From positions 62,081 to 126,080 of the forward strand of contig NZ_WJBI01000016.1 in assembly GCF_020804225.1 (NCBI RefSeq): 64,000 bases of DNA, given 5' to 3'. The position numbers and the translations under genes were made by a program. The notes beneath the pieces were generated by a model. The model was not told where the DNA came from. It searched no databases and worked only from the letters and a program-made list of their open reading frames with translations. Below, piece by piece: positions 29,201-37,555 of this stretch. The number at the start of each line of letters is the position of its first letter. Within the stretch, counting starts at the first letter, position 1. Source of the DNA: Methanosarcina sp. DH2. GTDB taxonomy: Archaea > Halobacteriota > Methanosarcinia > Methanosarcinales > Methanosarcinaceae.

Positions 29201-29592
29201 AACAATACGAAATCTTACTTTTTGTGATAGAAAACATCGATACTATGAATGTTATTTCTGAAGATATTGCATTAAAGGCCATTGGAGAAGTAGGGAAAAA
29301 TCTGGAGAAAAAACTGGATGAATTTTGTCAAGAAATAACAATTTCTCTAAATTCAGGAATAAGAGAGGAAATTGTTATTTCAACCGGTTTTCAACTTGCT
29401 GGTTCTGGAGTTCAGCATACTGTTACTATTCCCTTACAGGAAATCTCATACACAGAACTACAAGAAGACCTTGAAAAGATAACGGGAATAAAAATTGATA
29501 AATTATCTAAAGTGCCAAAAAAGTTAGCTAATAAAATTAAGGGCTATTTACTCCTGCATGACAAAGAAGATGTTCTTGAAAAGTTAACCTGA
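26254..29592 (+). CDS. 1112-aa HEAT-repeat protein with unassigned helical C-terminal region
   Basis: The protein has about 20 HEAT-like repeats of exactly 36 residues (consensus PDKQQAWNDLHxLTxDxDSxVR, then AASALGxxFxQx), from ~40 to ~760. Such alpha-solenoids bind proteins or nucleic acids. Residues ~760-1112 are mostly helical and charged (KEDEYKKELELAIKFFEIA, DKYLVEAKGAIRGSKSKELLFE, AELMRETEETVPF, ending in a beta-containing segment SGIREEIVISTGFQLAGSG). This tail is not one of the usual families I recognise. No signal peptide. Start is a TTG at 26254 with weak ribosome binding. The repeats are unusually uniform, which points to recent internal expansion; the function is unknown. Confidence 0.8.
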   Translation: MINQEEIHKQSFSEDLKGLAKELKQLQSNFSLMPNREQVWNILIKLLSCEDIYVRYKAVSALGSVFFYLPDKQKAWNDLHKLTSDKDSNVRSAAASALGVIFPQIPDKQQAWIDLHKLTSDKDSNVRHETASTLYSVFSYVPDKQQAWNDLYKLVTDENNGVRFAASTLGSVFSEVPDKKQAWSDLIKLINYEDSFVRHICTSALRSAFFHVPDKQQAWNDLHILTNDEDSEVRSVSTSVLGSVFSQVPDEERAQNDLHRLTNDKEKKIRFSAASALGSSFSQVPDKQQAWNDLHRLISDKDSNVRSAAASALGTIFFQVPDKQQALNDLHKLINDEDSFVRQKAAHALGFAFSQEPDKQKAWNDLYRLTSNGEDVVRSEATSALDTIFFQVPDKQQAWNDLHILTKDQNSSVRKSAASVIGFSFSYMPDKEQAQNDLHRLTDDEDSEVRDRVASALRTIFLQAPDKQQAWNDLHKLTNDQNSSVRMSAICSLGSVFSQLSDKQKAWNDLHRLTNDQDGIVRAGAVFALGFSFSQFPDQQQAWDDLHRLTNDEDTSVRSVAASALGSAFLQVPDKQQARDDLIRLTTDGDKYVRHRAASALGFAFFQISDKQQAWNDLQNLINNEDSFVRWGAASALGSAFSQIPDKQQAWNYLYSLASDESGFVNHTASLALGSVFSQVPDKHLAWNDLQKLATGKEWHLRRGAASALGSAFSQVPDKQQAWNDLCTLANDQNSSVRAYANHSLGKVSIFRASQAEKEDEYKKELELAIKFFEIATQKSPVWSNPSKFCLPFYRSFHTIIFKKQEAKEEVDKYLVEAKGAIRGSKSKELLFEAVNNLANALKEVQDLGNLDLEAKKGELNFYRKYCDRAAELMRETEETVPFATIAMRKGLPILDRNLKELLEEIQKKAKIACKEFQGTPKAEIACTINREIQDLEIGSQEEMKQKIQDLAYVLRKKVIAYPDNEYLLSKIEMMKTEKILTKQYEILLFVIENIDTMNVISEDIALKAIGEVGKNLEKKLDEFCQEITISLNSGIREEIVISTGFQLAGSGVQHTVTIPLQEISYTELQEDLEKITGIKIDKLSKVPKKLANKIKGYLLLHDKEDVLEKLT

Positions 29593-29650
29593 TACCTCGA
29601 TTTTTCTAATTTTACATCAAATCCACTGAGACCATCGCTAAAAATCAAAT

Positions 29651-30499
29651 TTAATAAAGAGAGACAAAACCTTCAACCCTTTTCTGGTAATAAAGATACT
29701 CCTGGGCATACCCGCAGTAGTGTCCGAAGTATTCCCGTCCCCATTCTCCCATACAGCTCAGGTTTTTGCAGGTTTCAAAGTAACTGTCATCAATGTGATA
29801 ATGCTGGATGATCTGCCTGATGTGGGTATCTACGGGAAAGGCTTCCATTTTCTCAAAGGCGAAAAGGAGGACGCAGTCCGCAACTTTTTCCCCTATACCG
29901 CGAAGCCTCATAAGGCGTTCCCTTGCATACCTGTGCTCAAGGCGGAAGATAGCATCAAAGTCCAGTTCTCCTGAACATACTTCTGCTGCTGCTGCTTGTA
30001 TGCGTTCTGTCCTGAAGCCGAGCTTGCACCTGTCAAGCAGGGACATATCCGCATTTGCAAGAGCTTCAGGGCCCGGAAAACTGAAATACCCTTCTTCAAG
30101 TTCCTCCCCTAAAAACCGGCTCAGAAGGCAGATCCTTTTCTGTATGGTGGGGATGCTTGAAGCTGTGGCAAGCATGTAGGAAATCAGGCATTCCCATGGG
30201 TCCTGCCGGATCAGGCGAAGGCCTCTGTAGTTGTTTATTGCCCTGTTTATCAAAAGGTCTTTGTTTATGCTTTCATAAATTGAGGACAGGTTATCGTCCA
30301 GACGAAAGTAATCAGTGAAAAACTCAGGCGGGAGTTTTGAGTCAATCAGCAGTTCCCCGCTGTCCACTTCCTGGGAAAGCCGGATAACCTGGTCTTTTAC
30401 AACTCCTGTCCACCAGTCTCCATCCCTTTTCCAGCGGAAGACCTGTCCGCAGTCGAGGGTATAGTCAAGGTTAAAGATTACGGGTTTAAGTCTGTACAT
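29651..30499 (-). CDS. ogg: 8-oxoguanine DNA glycosylase/AP lyase, Ogg type
   Basis: The 282-aa enzyme excises oxidised guanine and cuts the DNA backbone. It has the Ogg N-terminal domain (FNLDYTLDCGQVFRWKRDGDWW) and helix-hairpin-helix GPD core: LRGIGEKVADCVLLFAF holds the catalytic Lys and AFPVDTHIRQ the catalytic Asp. Length and organisation are normal. The ATG at 30499 is preferred, with GAGGGGG about 10 bases upstream; a TTG at 30508 is the alternative. It overlaps the 3' end of the upstream kinase gene by 14-23 bases, so the two may be cotranscribed. Confidence 0.92.
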   Translation of the reverse strand: MYRLKPVIFNLDYTLDCGQVFRWKRDGDWWTGVVKDQVIRLSQEVDSGELLIDSKLPPEFFTDYFRLDDNLSSIYESINKDLLINRAINNYRGLRLIRQDPWECLISYMLATASSIPTIQKRICLLSRFLGEELEEGYFSFPGPEALANADMSLLDRCKLGFRTERIQAAAAEVCSGELDFDAIFRLEHRYARERLMRLRGIGEKVADCVLLFAFEKMEAFPVDTHIRQIIQHYHIDDSYFETCKNLSCMGEWGREYFGHYCGYAQEYLYYQKRVEGFVSLY

Positions 30500-31970
30500 C
30501 CAGTTCAAGCCCCCTCAAAAAAGTTCCTGCAGTTAGTGTGTCCCCGAGCCCCACAGTAGTGATTGGAGATTTGGAAAGCAGTGTAGGAAGTATACAGACC
30601 AGGTGGCCCCCCATTAAAGCAAAAGCTCCCTGCCCGCAGGCAACTCCACCGAAGGCTTTGAGGAAAAGCTGCAGCTGCTCCCTTCCAAACCTGCTCTCCT
30701 GCAGTTTTGAAGCCTCTTTTTCTACAAATTCCCGCCCTTCAAGCCTGCCTGAAGCCGCATATGCTCCTGCACACCTGAGCCCGAAACCCATGGCTTCAAG
30801 GTTTTTTTCAGCTGCTTTGAATAGAGACGGGCTTTCTTTGTCATCACACTTTCCTTCATCACACTTTCCTTCATCATATTTTTCTGAAATCCCGGAAGCG
30901 CCAGAAAACCCGACTCCATTCGAGTCTCCGGAATCCGGCTTAAAGACAGCCAGGATGAACTCCCTGGTGTGAATGAAAAGTTTTCCGAGCCCGTAGAGGG
31001 AAGCAAGTTTACAGGCTGCCTTTCCTGTAGCTTCGGCTTCCATATGTAAGAGCCCTTCAGCAGGGATTTCGTGCAGGTTATTAAACATTGCAAGCTCGTC
31101 CTCGTTCATTCCTATGCTGTCTGAGATTTCGGCAGACTTTAAAAAGACAGAATTTGCAATCTCCCTGCTTGCAAAATGCCCGAACTCCACATGGACTCTG
31201 AGCTTTTCGTTCTTCGCCTTCCATTCCCTTAGCCGGGAAAAAGAATTTTCAATGACTTCTTTGTATGTGCTGCCGTCAGGATAGGTATCAAGCAGGAGGT
31301 GGAAACCTGAGATAAGTGCGCCGTCCATCTCTCCGGCGTGCTTCATGGCATAGCTCTCAAAGGCAGGACTGGTAAATAGCCTGAAATTTAAGTGATCGCA
31401 GGTTGCAATGAAACGGTTTTCCCTCGGGACCCTGACCTCGGTGCCGTAAAGGGAAAAGGTCTCACCTTCGGAAAAATCAAACACAAAATGTATGGGGTCC
31501 TGATTGTTTAAAGAGGCAGATATGCTATTTCCAGATTCTGCCCTCTGATCTCCCTCTTTTTGCAGGGGAGCATCAGGGAAATATACTGCTTTTTCGGAAA
31601 ATAGAGAAAGCTGGGTCTTTGAAGGAACTGCAACATTCGGGACTACTCGCGAAGCCCCTAGTTCTGAAAGAGCATTTGCCATTATCCCGGCATTTCCCCC
31701 CATTCTCACAAGGGATTTTTCAAAATAGCGGTCCTTCAGAAACTCAAAGACCCCCTGTTCAAAGACAAGCCATTCTGCTCCACACCCATTTTTCATGCAG
31801 TAGGCGAGCCCTGCCGTGAAATCGGATTCGGAAAGTATTTTTCCTGGAGGGTTTTTTATTTTCTCAAGGATTTCATCCCTTTCAAAAGTTCTCAGCAGTT
31901 CAGAGATTTCGGCTCCGCTTATCCTGTATACGGAATCTATATTTACGTTGTAACCGCAAAGTATGTTCAT
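30486..31970 (-). CDS. ADP-dependent phosphofructokinase/glucokinase family protein, divergent
   Basis: The 494-aa protein is a ribokinase-fold kinase of the ADP-dependent sugar kinase family (PfkC/ADPGK). Motifs are GYNVNIDSVYRIS, MGGNAGIMANAL, GFHLLLDTYPDGSTY, HVEFGHFAS, SIGMNEDELAMF and the catalytic loop TVGLGDTLTAG, with the Asp of GxGD. A Ser/Gly/Asp-rich insertion (DSGDSNGVGFSGASG then EGKCDEGKCDDKE) includes a duplicated 15-bp unit at 30841-30870. It is the second of two tandem paralogues and less conserved than the next gene; substrate (fructose 6-phosphate, glucose or another sugar) is uncertain. Confidence 0.8.
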   Translation of the reverse strand: MNILCGYNVNIDSVYRISGAEISELLRTFERDEILEKIKNPPGKILSESDFTAGLAYCMKNGCGAEWLVFEQGVFEFLKDRYFEKSLVRMGGNAGIMANALSELGASRVVPNVAVPSKTQLSLFSEKAVYFPDAPLQKEGDQRAESGNSISASLNNQDPIHFVFDFSEGETFSLYGTEVRVPRENRFIATCDHLNFRLFTSPAFESYAMKHAGEMDGALISGFHLLLDTYPDGSTYKEVIENSFSRLREWKAKNEKLRVHVEFGHFASREIANSVFLKSAEISDSIGMNEDELAMFNNLHEIPAEGLLHMEAEATGKAACKLASLYGLGKLFIHTREFILAVFKPDSGDSNGVGFSGASGISEKYDEGKCDEGKCDDKESPSLFKAAEKNLEAMGFGLRCAGAYAASGRLEGREFVEKEASKLQESRFGREQLQLFLKAFGGVACGQGAFALMGGHLVCILPTLLSKSPITTVGLGDTLTAGTFLRGLELDVQT

Positions 31971-32018
31971 CTGACCGGTTCCTTTATTCAGACAACTTAT
32001 TTTTAATTTTCAAATAGC

Positions 32019-33494
32019 TTATTTCCCTGCCTGTCTCTGTTTCATCCTTGCAAGCATAGCAGCAAAAGCTCCCGCAGAAATCGTATCTCCTATCCCTACT
32101 GTAGCTTTTGGTCTGTCTACCACCTTGGAAGGGATGAGAATAGCATCATGGTCCGGCCCATAGATATATCCGTATTCAAATTCATCTGGAGTGCAGAGCT
32201 TTCTGCCTGTGCAGTATAGCTGGAAGGTCTCCAGATCTTCTATCCCTTTAGCTGAGACAGGTACTTCCAGTCCGGCTTCGGCTTCCGTAAGGTTATCGAT
32301 TTTTCCATTGAGGGCCTGGGCAGCTGCCAGAACCGAAGAAAAGAGCAGAGCATCCCTCTGTTCTTTCAGGGTTAAAGGGTGACCTTTCGCCAGAATACAG
32401 ATATAAAAGCCAAGCGAGTGTACGTGTACCCTCTCAAGTTTAAGATCTTTCATTAGCTGGACAGCCCCCTGGTAAAGGGACATAATTCCATTTTCTCCTT
32501 TCCGGATCACGGAATATGAAAGTTCCTCATACCCAAGCACGTTCAGGGCATTTGCCACTTCCACGGTATCAAGGCCCAGGGAATGGACGTGCCTTGCAAC
32601 AATCTCTGTCAGGATAGCCTTTCTTATAACCCGGTTCTGAATGGATGTAAGTTCTACGTGGATGCGGAGGTCAGGGTTCAGGGACTTAAGTTTGTCAATG
32701 ACCTTTACGGAATGTTCGACGTAATCGTTATAGGTGGACCCGTCCTCGTATTCTTCTTTTATCATCTGATAACCCGAAAGCATTGCCCCGTCAATCGGGA
32801 GGAGGGAGTCAAGCTGCTCGTAGATCTCTTTGTCCATGTCCAGACGGATCCATTTAGGGCGAGAGGAGATGATCAGACGGTTATCCCTCGGTACCCTGAA
32901 GGTACTGCCTGCACAGGTTACTTTCAGATCTTTGGAAAATTCAAGTATCCAGTTTACTTTTGACCCGGTCCCTGGCTTGAAGGCTTCCCCAGGAGGTTTC
33001 AGGAGGACTTGTCCGTTTTCTACCTTCGGGTGCAGGATATTGCCAGAATCCGCAAAGTATTCTGCCTGTTCCTCAGAAAGCCAGGGGACATAAGCCACCA
33101 CTTTTTTCAGGCCTAATCGCGCAAGGAGATTTGAAATGATCCCTGCCTGACCACCCATGCGGGCATAATCGAAACCCAGGTGCTCTTTCAGCCACTCGTG
33201 GGTCTCTGCAGTATATGCAGGAACTTCCGCGGCTTTCCCTTCCCGCATGGAGATAAGCAGGCGGGCAACAAAATCCAGAGGTTCCGCAATTTCTCTCGGG
33301 TATACCGCAACCCTGTCCTGAATTTCAGCCTCATCGAAAAGCCCGACAAGTCTGGACAGGTCTTCTTCGGTAAGGTGTCTGATAGCATCGATATTGCTAT
33401 TATAAGCTACAAACATCCCATCCAGATAAGGAAGGGCTTCTTTTGCATCGTAAAAAGCTTCTGTATGGCGCTGTTCCCATTCTTCTATGTCCAC
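32019..33494 (-). CDS. pfkC: ADP-dependent phosphofructokinase/glucokinase
   Basis: The 491-aa enzyme phosphorylates fructose 6-phosphate (and possibly glucose) with ADP as donor, in the modified glycolysis of archaea. Motifs are FVAYNSNIDAIRHL, RMGGQAGIISNLLARLG, GYQMIKEEYEDGSTY, HVELTSIQNRVIR and the GxGD loop ATVGIGDTISAGAF. Length is as in archaeal PfkC. The start is a GTG at 33494 with AGGGGG upstream. It is the first of two tandem paralogues, 48 bases before the next gene, so the pair is probably an operon. Which sugar it uses needs biochemistry; the family includes both specificities. Confidence 0.88.
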   Translation of the reverse strand: MDIEEWEQRHTEAFYDAKEALPYLDGMFVAYNSNIDAIRHLTEEDLSRLVGLFDEAEIQDRVAVYPREIAEPLDFVARLLISMREGKAAEVPAYTAETHEWLKEHLGFDYARMGGQAGIISNLLARLGLKKVVAYVPWLSEEQAEYFADSGNILHPKVENGQVLLKPPGEAFKPGTGSKVNWILEFSKDLKVTCAGSTFRVPRDNRLIISSRPKWIRLDMDKEIYEQLDSLLPIDGAMLSGYQMIKEEYEDGSTYNDYVEHSVKVIDKLKSLNPDLRIHVELTSIQNRVIRKAILTEIVARHVHSLGLDTVEVANALNVLGYEELSYSVIRKGENGIMSLYQGAVQLMKDLKLERVHVHSLGFYICILAKGHPLTLKEQRDALLFSSVLAAAQALNGKIDNLTEAEAGLEVPVSAKGIEDLETFQLYCTGRKLCTPDEFEYGYIYGPDHDAILIPSKVVDRPKATVGIGDTISAGAFAAMLARMKQRQAGK

Positions 33495-33770
33495 TTCCGT
33501 AAACCCCCTGGGAATAAAATAAAATCCAGAATTAAGAAGTTTAATTGACCTTGAATAACGGAGAATAAAGGAAAATAAAGGGAATAAATCAAAATAAATC
33601 CGGGTTTTTGAGTACCAGGGATTATCTTATCCATATTTCCTTTATTTCTCATTTTACGTTTATTTTATTTAACTTTGTGTAGATTGGAGACCTGAGACCA
33701 GGCCAGTTGATCTGATGCCAGCTGTGTGAATCTAACAACAGATACCAGGACCATTTCAGGTCGTAAATCA

Positions 33771-33897
33771 GGCATTAAACTGTATTATTCAGCTACGCTG
33801 TATATTCAATCGAGCTACGCTGTATATTCAATCGAGCAGCCAATCCGATTAATGTTGTGTTTTCAGCATTGATTTACGTTGTATATTCGGCATTGAT
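33771..33897. repeat. Diverged 22-24 bp repeats, the last copy inside the argJ 3' end
   Basis: Two exact copies of agctacgctgtatattcaat (22-bp unit, 33791-33812 and 33813-33834), a partial copy before them and two diverged copies at 33851-33873 and 33875-33897 line the end of argJ. The last copy encodes the final residues of ArgJ. The repeat is the only structure in the 379-base gap 33495-33873. Confidence 0.7.
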
Positions 33898-35061
33898 CCT
33901 GACATAATCATAAGTCAGGTCGCAGCCCCAGGCAGTTGCCGATTCTTCTCCCATTCCAAGGTCAAGGGCAATGATGATTTCTTCATTTGCCATTATCCTC
34001 TTCAGGAGTGAAAGATCAGAAGCCCTGGAAATCTCCCCGGACTTCACAAGTTCAACCTCTTCTCCCCCACCTGAGAATGAGAGGGAAAGCCTTTCCTGCT
34101 CAAGCTCGGCACCCGAGTACCCTGCAGCTGCAACAACCCTGCCCCAGTTGGGATCTTTTCCGAAAATGGCAGATTTGACCAGAGGAGAGCGGACAATAGA
34201 TTTTGCAGCAAGCATAGCGTCTTCATGTGTTTTTGCGCCGACAACCTTGACTTCTATGAGTTTGGTGGCCCCTTCTCCATCCTTTGCCATTTTTTTTGCA
34301 AGATCTGTGAACACGTAAATAAGCCCTTCCTCAAACTCATCAAGGCATTCCAGACAGGGCTTGACTCCGGATTTACAGGTGGAAGTGAAAAGCACCATAT
34401 CATTCGTACTTGTGTCGCCGTCAACAACAACCATGTTAAAGGTTTTATCGACCGCTCTTCTCAGAGCCGCATCCAAGACATCTGCAGGCACATTTGCGTC
34501 TGTGTATGCAAAACAGAGCATGGTTGCCATATTTGGTTCGATCATGCCTGAACCCTTTGCAATTGCCCCTATCCTTATCCCGCACTCGAGTTCCACAGCA
34601 GATTCTTTTAAGGCTTTATCTGTGGTCATAATTGCCTTTGCAGCTGCGCGGCTGCACTCCGGAGAACTGCCCAACCCTTGAAGGACTTCAGGGAGGTGCT
34701 CCCTTATCCAGGAGACATCAAGCCTTCTGCCAATTACTCCTGTTGAGGCAACTGCGACGGTATTAGGGTCGAGGTCAAGCTTTTCAGAAAGTGCCGCTGC
34801 CATTTCCATTGCATCCAGAAAACCATCATCACCTGTAAAGGCATTGGCATTTCCGCTGTTTGCAATTATAGCAGAAAGCCGTTGCTGGGTCTCAATCACT
34901 CCTTTGCTCAGAGTAACAGGAGCTGCAACTACCTTATTTTTTGTAAAAACACCTGCGGCAGGGCCTTCTGCACGAATGACCGCAATTCCCATTTTTCCGG
35001 GTTTTATCCCGTTTGCAGATACGCCCTTTACTGCACATATTCCACCCTCTATTTGCTTCAT
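33874..35061 (-). CDS. argJ: Glutamate N-acetyltransferase/ornithine acetyltransferase ArgJ
   Basis: The 395-aa enzyme recycles acetyl from N-acetylornithine to glutamate in arginine synthesis, and in bifunctional forms also makes N-acetylglutamate from acetyl-CoA. The self-cleavage site is DGEGATKLIEVKV, where the Thr after Ala becomes the nucleophile of the beta chain. Other motifs: KSAIFGKDPNWGRV and the start MKQIEGGICAVKGVSANGIKPG. Length is normal. It follows a CBS-domain gene by 17 bases in the argC-CBS-argJ cluster. GGTGAG precedes the ATG. Confidence 0.95.
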   Translation of the reverse strand: MKQIEGGICAVKGVSANGIKPGKMGIAVIRAEGPAAGVFTKNKVVAAPVTLSKGVIETQQRLSAIIANSGNANAFTGDDGFLDAMEMAAALSEKLDLDPNTVAVASTGVIGRRLDVSWIREHLPEVLQGLGSSPECSRAAAKAIMTTDKALKESAVELECGIRIGAIAKGSGMIEPNMATMLCFAYTDANVPADVLDAALRRAVDKTFNMVVVDGDTSTNDMVLFTSTCKSGVKPCLECLDEFEEGLIYVFTDLAKKMAKDGEGATKLIEVKVVGAKTHEDAMLAAKSIVRSPLVKSAIFGKDPNWGRVVAAAGYSGAELEQERLSLSFSGGGEEVELVKSGEISRASDLSLLKRIMANEEIIIALDLGMGEESATAWGCDLTYDYVRINAEYTT

Positions 35062-35078
35062 GAAAACTCACCTTTCAC

Positions 35079-35543
35079 TCAAAGCTTTGCAAGGCCTTCG
35101 ATAATATCTCCGCGAGTGACAATTCCGACCACACGACTATTCTCCATTACTGGAAGCCTGTTGATCCTGTGCCTGACCATAAGTTCGGAGGCTTCTTCAA
35201 CAGATGCCTCGGAAGAAATTGTGTGCACGTCCTTTGTCATCATCTCTTCAACTTTTGTAGAACCGACATCAGAAAGCATTTTTTTCGTCTCTTCCCAGCT
35301 GAGGAGTTCCCTTATTGGTACCTCTATAACTTCAAAAGGACTTGGAAGCCAGAGGTTTCCCTTTTCTGGAATTACGAGCAACTCAAGCAGGTCAGCCTCG
35401 CTTACCACCCCTACAAGCTGTCCATCCTCAAGGACAGGAGCTCCACTAATATTGTTTTCCTTAAGGACTTTTGCAGCTTCCCTGACTGTATCATCAGGCT
35501 TGCAGAAGACAACATCAGGGTTCATGACATCTTTTACTTTCAT
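35079..35543 (-). CDS. Two-CBS-domain protein in the arg cluster
   Basis: The 154-aa protein consists of a pair of CBS motifs and little else: residues ~1-62 (MKVKDVMNPDVVFCKPDDTV, then GAPVLEDGQLVGVVSEADLL) and ~93-153 (VEEMMTKDVHTISSEASVEE, then RLPVMENSRVVGIVTRGDII). CBS pairs bind adenosine nucleotides or SAM and regulate partners. It sits between argC and argJ in the same direction, so a regulatory or metabolite-sensing role in arginine synthesis is a reasonable inference. No DNA-binding domain is visible. Confidence 0.88.
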   Translation of the reverse strand: MKVKDVMNPDVVFCKPDDTVREAAKVLKENNISGAPVLEDGQLVGVVSEADLLELLVIPEKGNLWLPSPFEVIEVPIRELLSWEETKKMLSDVGSTKVEEMMTKDVHTISSEASVEEASELMVRHRINRLPVMENSRVVGIVTRGDIIEGLAKL

Positions 35544-35616
35544 AGGACTACCCCAAGATATATTCCATTCATTACTTTAATCCGTCACCGGTTATATGTT
35601 CTCGCCTGCTCTACCT

Positions 35617-36630
35617 TTAAGGTGCAGCCGCAGGCATCCAGAGTCCGCAGGTCTCAGCCAGCCCGAACATAAGGTTCATGTTCTGGATAGCCTGCCCTGA
35701 TGCACCTTTAACAAGGTTATCGATTGCTGAAAGCACGACGATCCTGTTATTTTCTTTATCCGCCTCAAAACCTATGTCACAGAAGTTAGATCCCCTGACT
35801 GCAGTGAGAGATGGGACTCCTCCCGGAAGCCGGACAAAGGGTTTGCCCCGGTAAAATTCTTCATAAATCCCCCGAACATCTTCAGTCGAAAGAGGCTCTT
35901 TTGTAAAAAGATGAGCAGTTGTAAAGATTCCTCTGATGGACGGGATCACATGGGGGGTGAAGTTGATGTTCCTGAGCTTTCCGTCCAGTCTTGTCAATTC
36001 CTGGAATATCTCAACCCTGTGCCTGTGAGCTGTAAGCTTATAAGAGATGATGTTCTCTGCGAGGTTCGGGTAATGAGACGTTTCCGTAGGTGAGATCCCG
36101 GCTCCTGAAATCCCTGTTTTGGAATCAAAGACTGCAATATCTATTAACCCTGCTGCTGCAAGTGGTGCTGCTGCAAGGGTTGCTCCAGTAGGAAAGCAGC
36201 CCGGGTTTGCCACAAGGTCTTCCTTTGCAGCTTCAGGGTGGAGCTCTACCAGCCCGTACACTGTTTTCCTGGGGTCTTTGTGCTTCATTCCATAAATCTT
36301 TTCAAATACAGGGACATCAAGCCTGTAGTCTGCGCTGAGGTCGATCACCTTTGTACTGCCATCGAGAAGTTCAGGTACATAATTCATAGCAGTCCCGTGA
36401 GGCACTGCCACAAAAATCACATCACAGCGCTCCCTGATTTCTTCAGGCCCCGGATTTTCGTACTTTAAGTCCAGAAAACCTTCGAGGTGCCTGTGGGTAC
36501 CTGTAACGGGTTTCCCTGCAAGACTCCGGGAAGTTGCCAGTTCAAGCCTAACATCGGGATGGCTTACAAGTAAGCGCAGGAGTTCTCCTCCTGTGTATCC
36601 GGAAGCTCCTATAATTCCTGCCTTGATCAT
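35617..36630 (-). CDS. argC: N-acetyl-gamma-glutamyl-phosphate reductase ArgC
   Basis: The 337-aa NADPH-dependent enzyme makes N-acetylglutamate semialdehyde from the acyl phosphate, the third step of arginine synthesis. It begins with the NADP-binding motif AGIIGASGYTGGELLRLL. The catalytic Cys is in NPGCFPTGATLA, and HRHRVEIFQEL and PHVIPSIRGI (His) are family motifs. Length is normal. It is the first gene of the argC-CBS-argJ cluster. Confidence 0.96.
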   Translation of the reverse strand: MIKAGIIGASGYTGGELLRLLVSHPDVRLELATSRSLAGKPVTGTHRHLEGFLDLKYENPGPEEIRERCDVIFVAVPHGTAMNYVPELLDGSTKVIDLSADYRLDVPVFEKIYGMKHKDPRKTVYGLVELHPEAAKEDLVANPGCFPTGATLAAAPLAAAGLIDIAVFDSKTGISGAGISPTETSHYPNLAENIISYKLTAHRHRVEIFQELTRLDGKLRNINFTPHVIPSIRGIFTTAHLFTKEPLSTEDVRGIYEEFYRGKPFVRLPGGVPSLTAVRGSNFCDIGFEADKENNRIVVLSAIDNLVKGASGQAIQNMNLMFGLAETCGLWMPAAAP

Positions 36631-36752
36631 AAGTATTCACTGACAGTGTAATGTCAATACAAGATAATTAAGCTTGTTATCGAAAAAAACCAGAGAGAAG
36701 GCTCTAAGGGTTGTTGACCGCGCACAAGCATAAGCTTAGCAGACCATTCCAG

Positions 36753-36816
36753 CTCTGGACCATTTTGGCTCTGGATCGCTTTGGCTCTGAATCGTTCTAT
36801 CTCTGAATAATTTCTG
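36753..36816. repeat. 16-bp tandem repeat, four diverged copies
   Basis: Units starting ctctg (ctctggaccattttgg, ctctggatcgctttgg, ctctgaatcgttctat, ctctgaataatttctg) lie head to tail downstream of the pilin-like gene. Confidence 0.75.
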
Positions 36817-36822
36817 TTCAGA

Positions 36823-37323
36823 TCATTCTTCAGGCACTATAACTATCTGTCCTTTAACCTCAAGTTCACTCTTTGCAATAAGGGCACCGCTTTCATAATC
36901 AACTACCTTTACAGATACCTTATCTCCCTGTCCCAGTTCTATTGCAGGCAGTTCACTCTTTACACTCTCATTCAGGCTAAGAACCTTTTTTTCCCCGGCT
37001 TCGAGCGTGCCAAGTGCAGAGTCATTCAGTCTGTATGAAGCATCATTAATATCCATAATAACCGATAGTGAAGAGCTGTCAAAAAAGAGCTGAGCTCCTC
37101 CACCATGTTCGAACTCGAGCGAATTTAGATCTTCAGTAAATCGGATCTGAAGTTTTGCTGCTGATGATCCCATATGGGAGGAATCCCCATATTCCTCAAA
37201 AAAGACTGAAGAGACCAGACCTGCAAGAATAAAAACAATGAATATTGTGACTGCCGTTCCAACAACAGGAGCGATTCCGTTTTCGTCTGAGACTTTCGAC
37301 ATTGAAGAATTCCTGACCGTCAT
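36823..37323 (-). CDS. Archaeal type IV pilin-like N-terminal domain protein (DUF1628)
   Basis: The 166-aa protein has the archaeal pilin N-terminal signature: DENGIAPVVGTAVTIFIVFI, a charged region, then a long hydrophobic segment that would be exposed after prepilin peptidase processing and assemble as a pilus core. The remaining part is a beta-rich, soluble head (IRFTEDLNSLEFEHGGGAQL, KVLSLNESVKSELPAIELGQ). Role: surface filament or membrane-anchored pseudopilin. The ATG is preceded by GGGGGTAAT. No other pilus genes are in the window. Confidence 0.85.
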   Translation of the reverse strand: MTVRNSSMSKVSDENGIAPVVGTAVTIFIVFILAGLVSSVFFEEYGDSSHMGSSAAKLQIRFTEDLNSLEFEHGGGAQLFFDSSSLSVIMDINDASYRLNDSALGTLEAGEKKVLSLNESVKSELPAIELGQGDKVSVKVVDYESGALIAKSELEVKGQIVIVPEE

Positions 37324-37555
37324 ATTACCCCCGGAATAGAAAAGTCATACAATTAATATTAAGACAGTACAGTTTAAATTTTTAGATATATAAGTGTATT
37401 CCAGACATTTATGGACGGGTTTATATCAGCTTCGATCAAGCATACATCTCTGATAAAATTTCAGTATAAGGTAAACTATTTTACCTTTATCATCCTTCTT
37501 TCCTGCAAGAAAACTCTTATGAGTGATGACTTCCGGAGTAACAGGAGGAAAAAAC

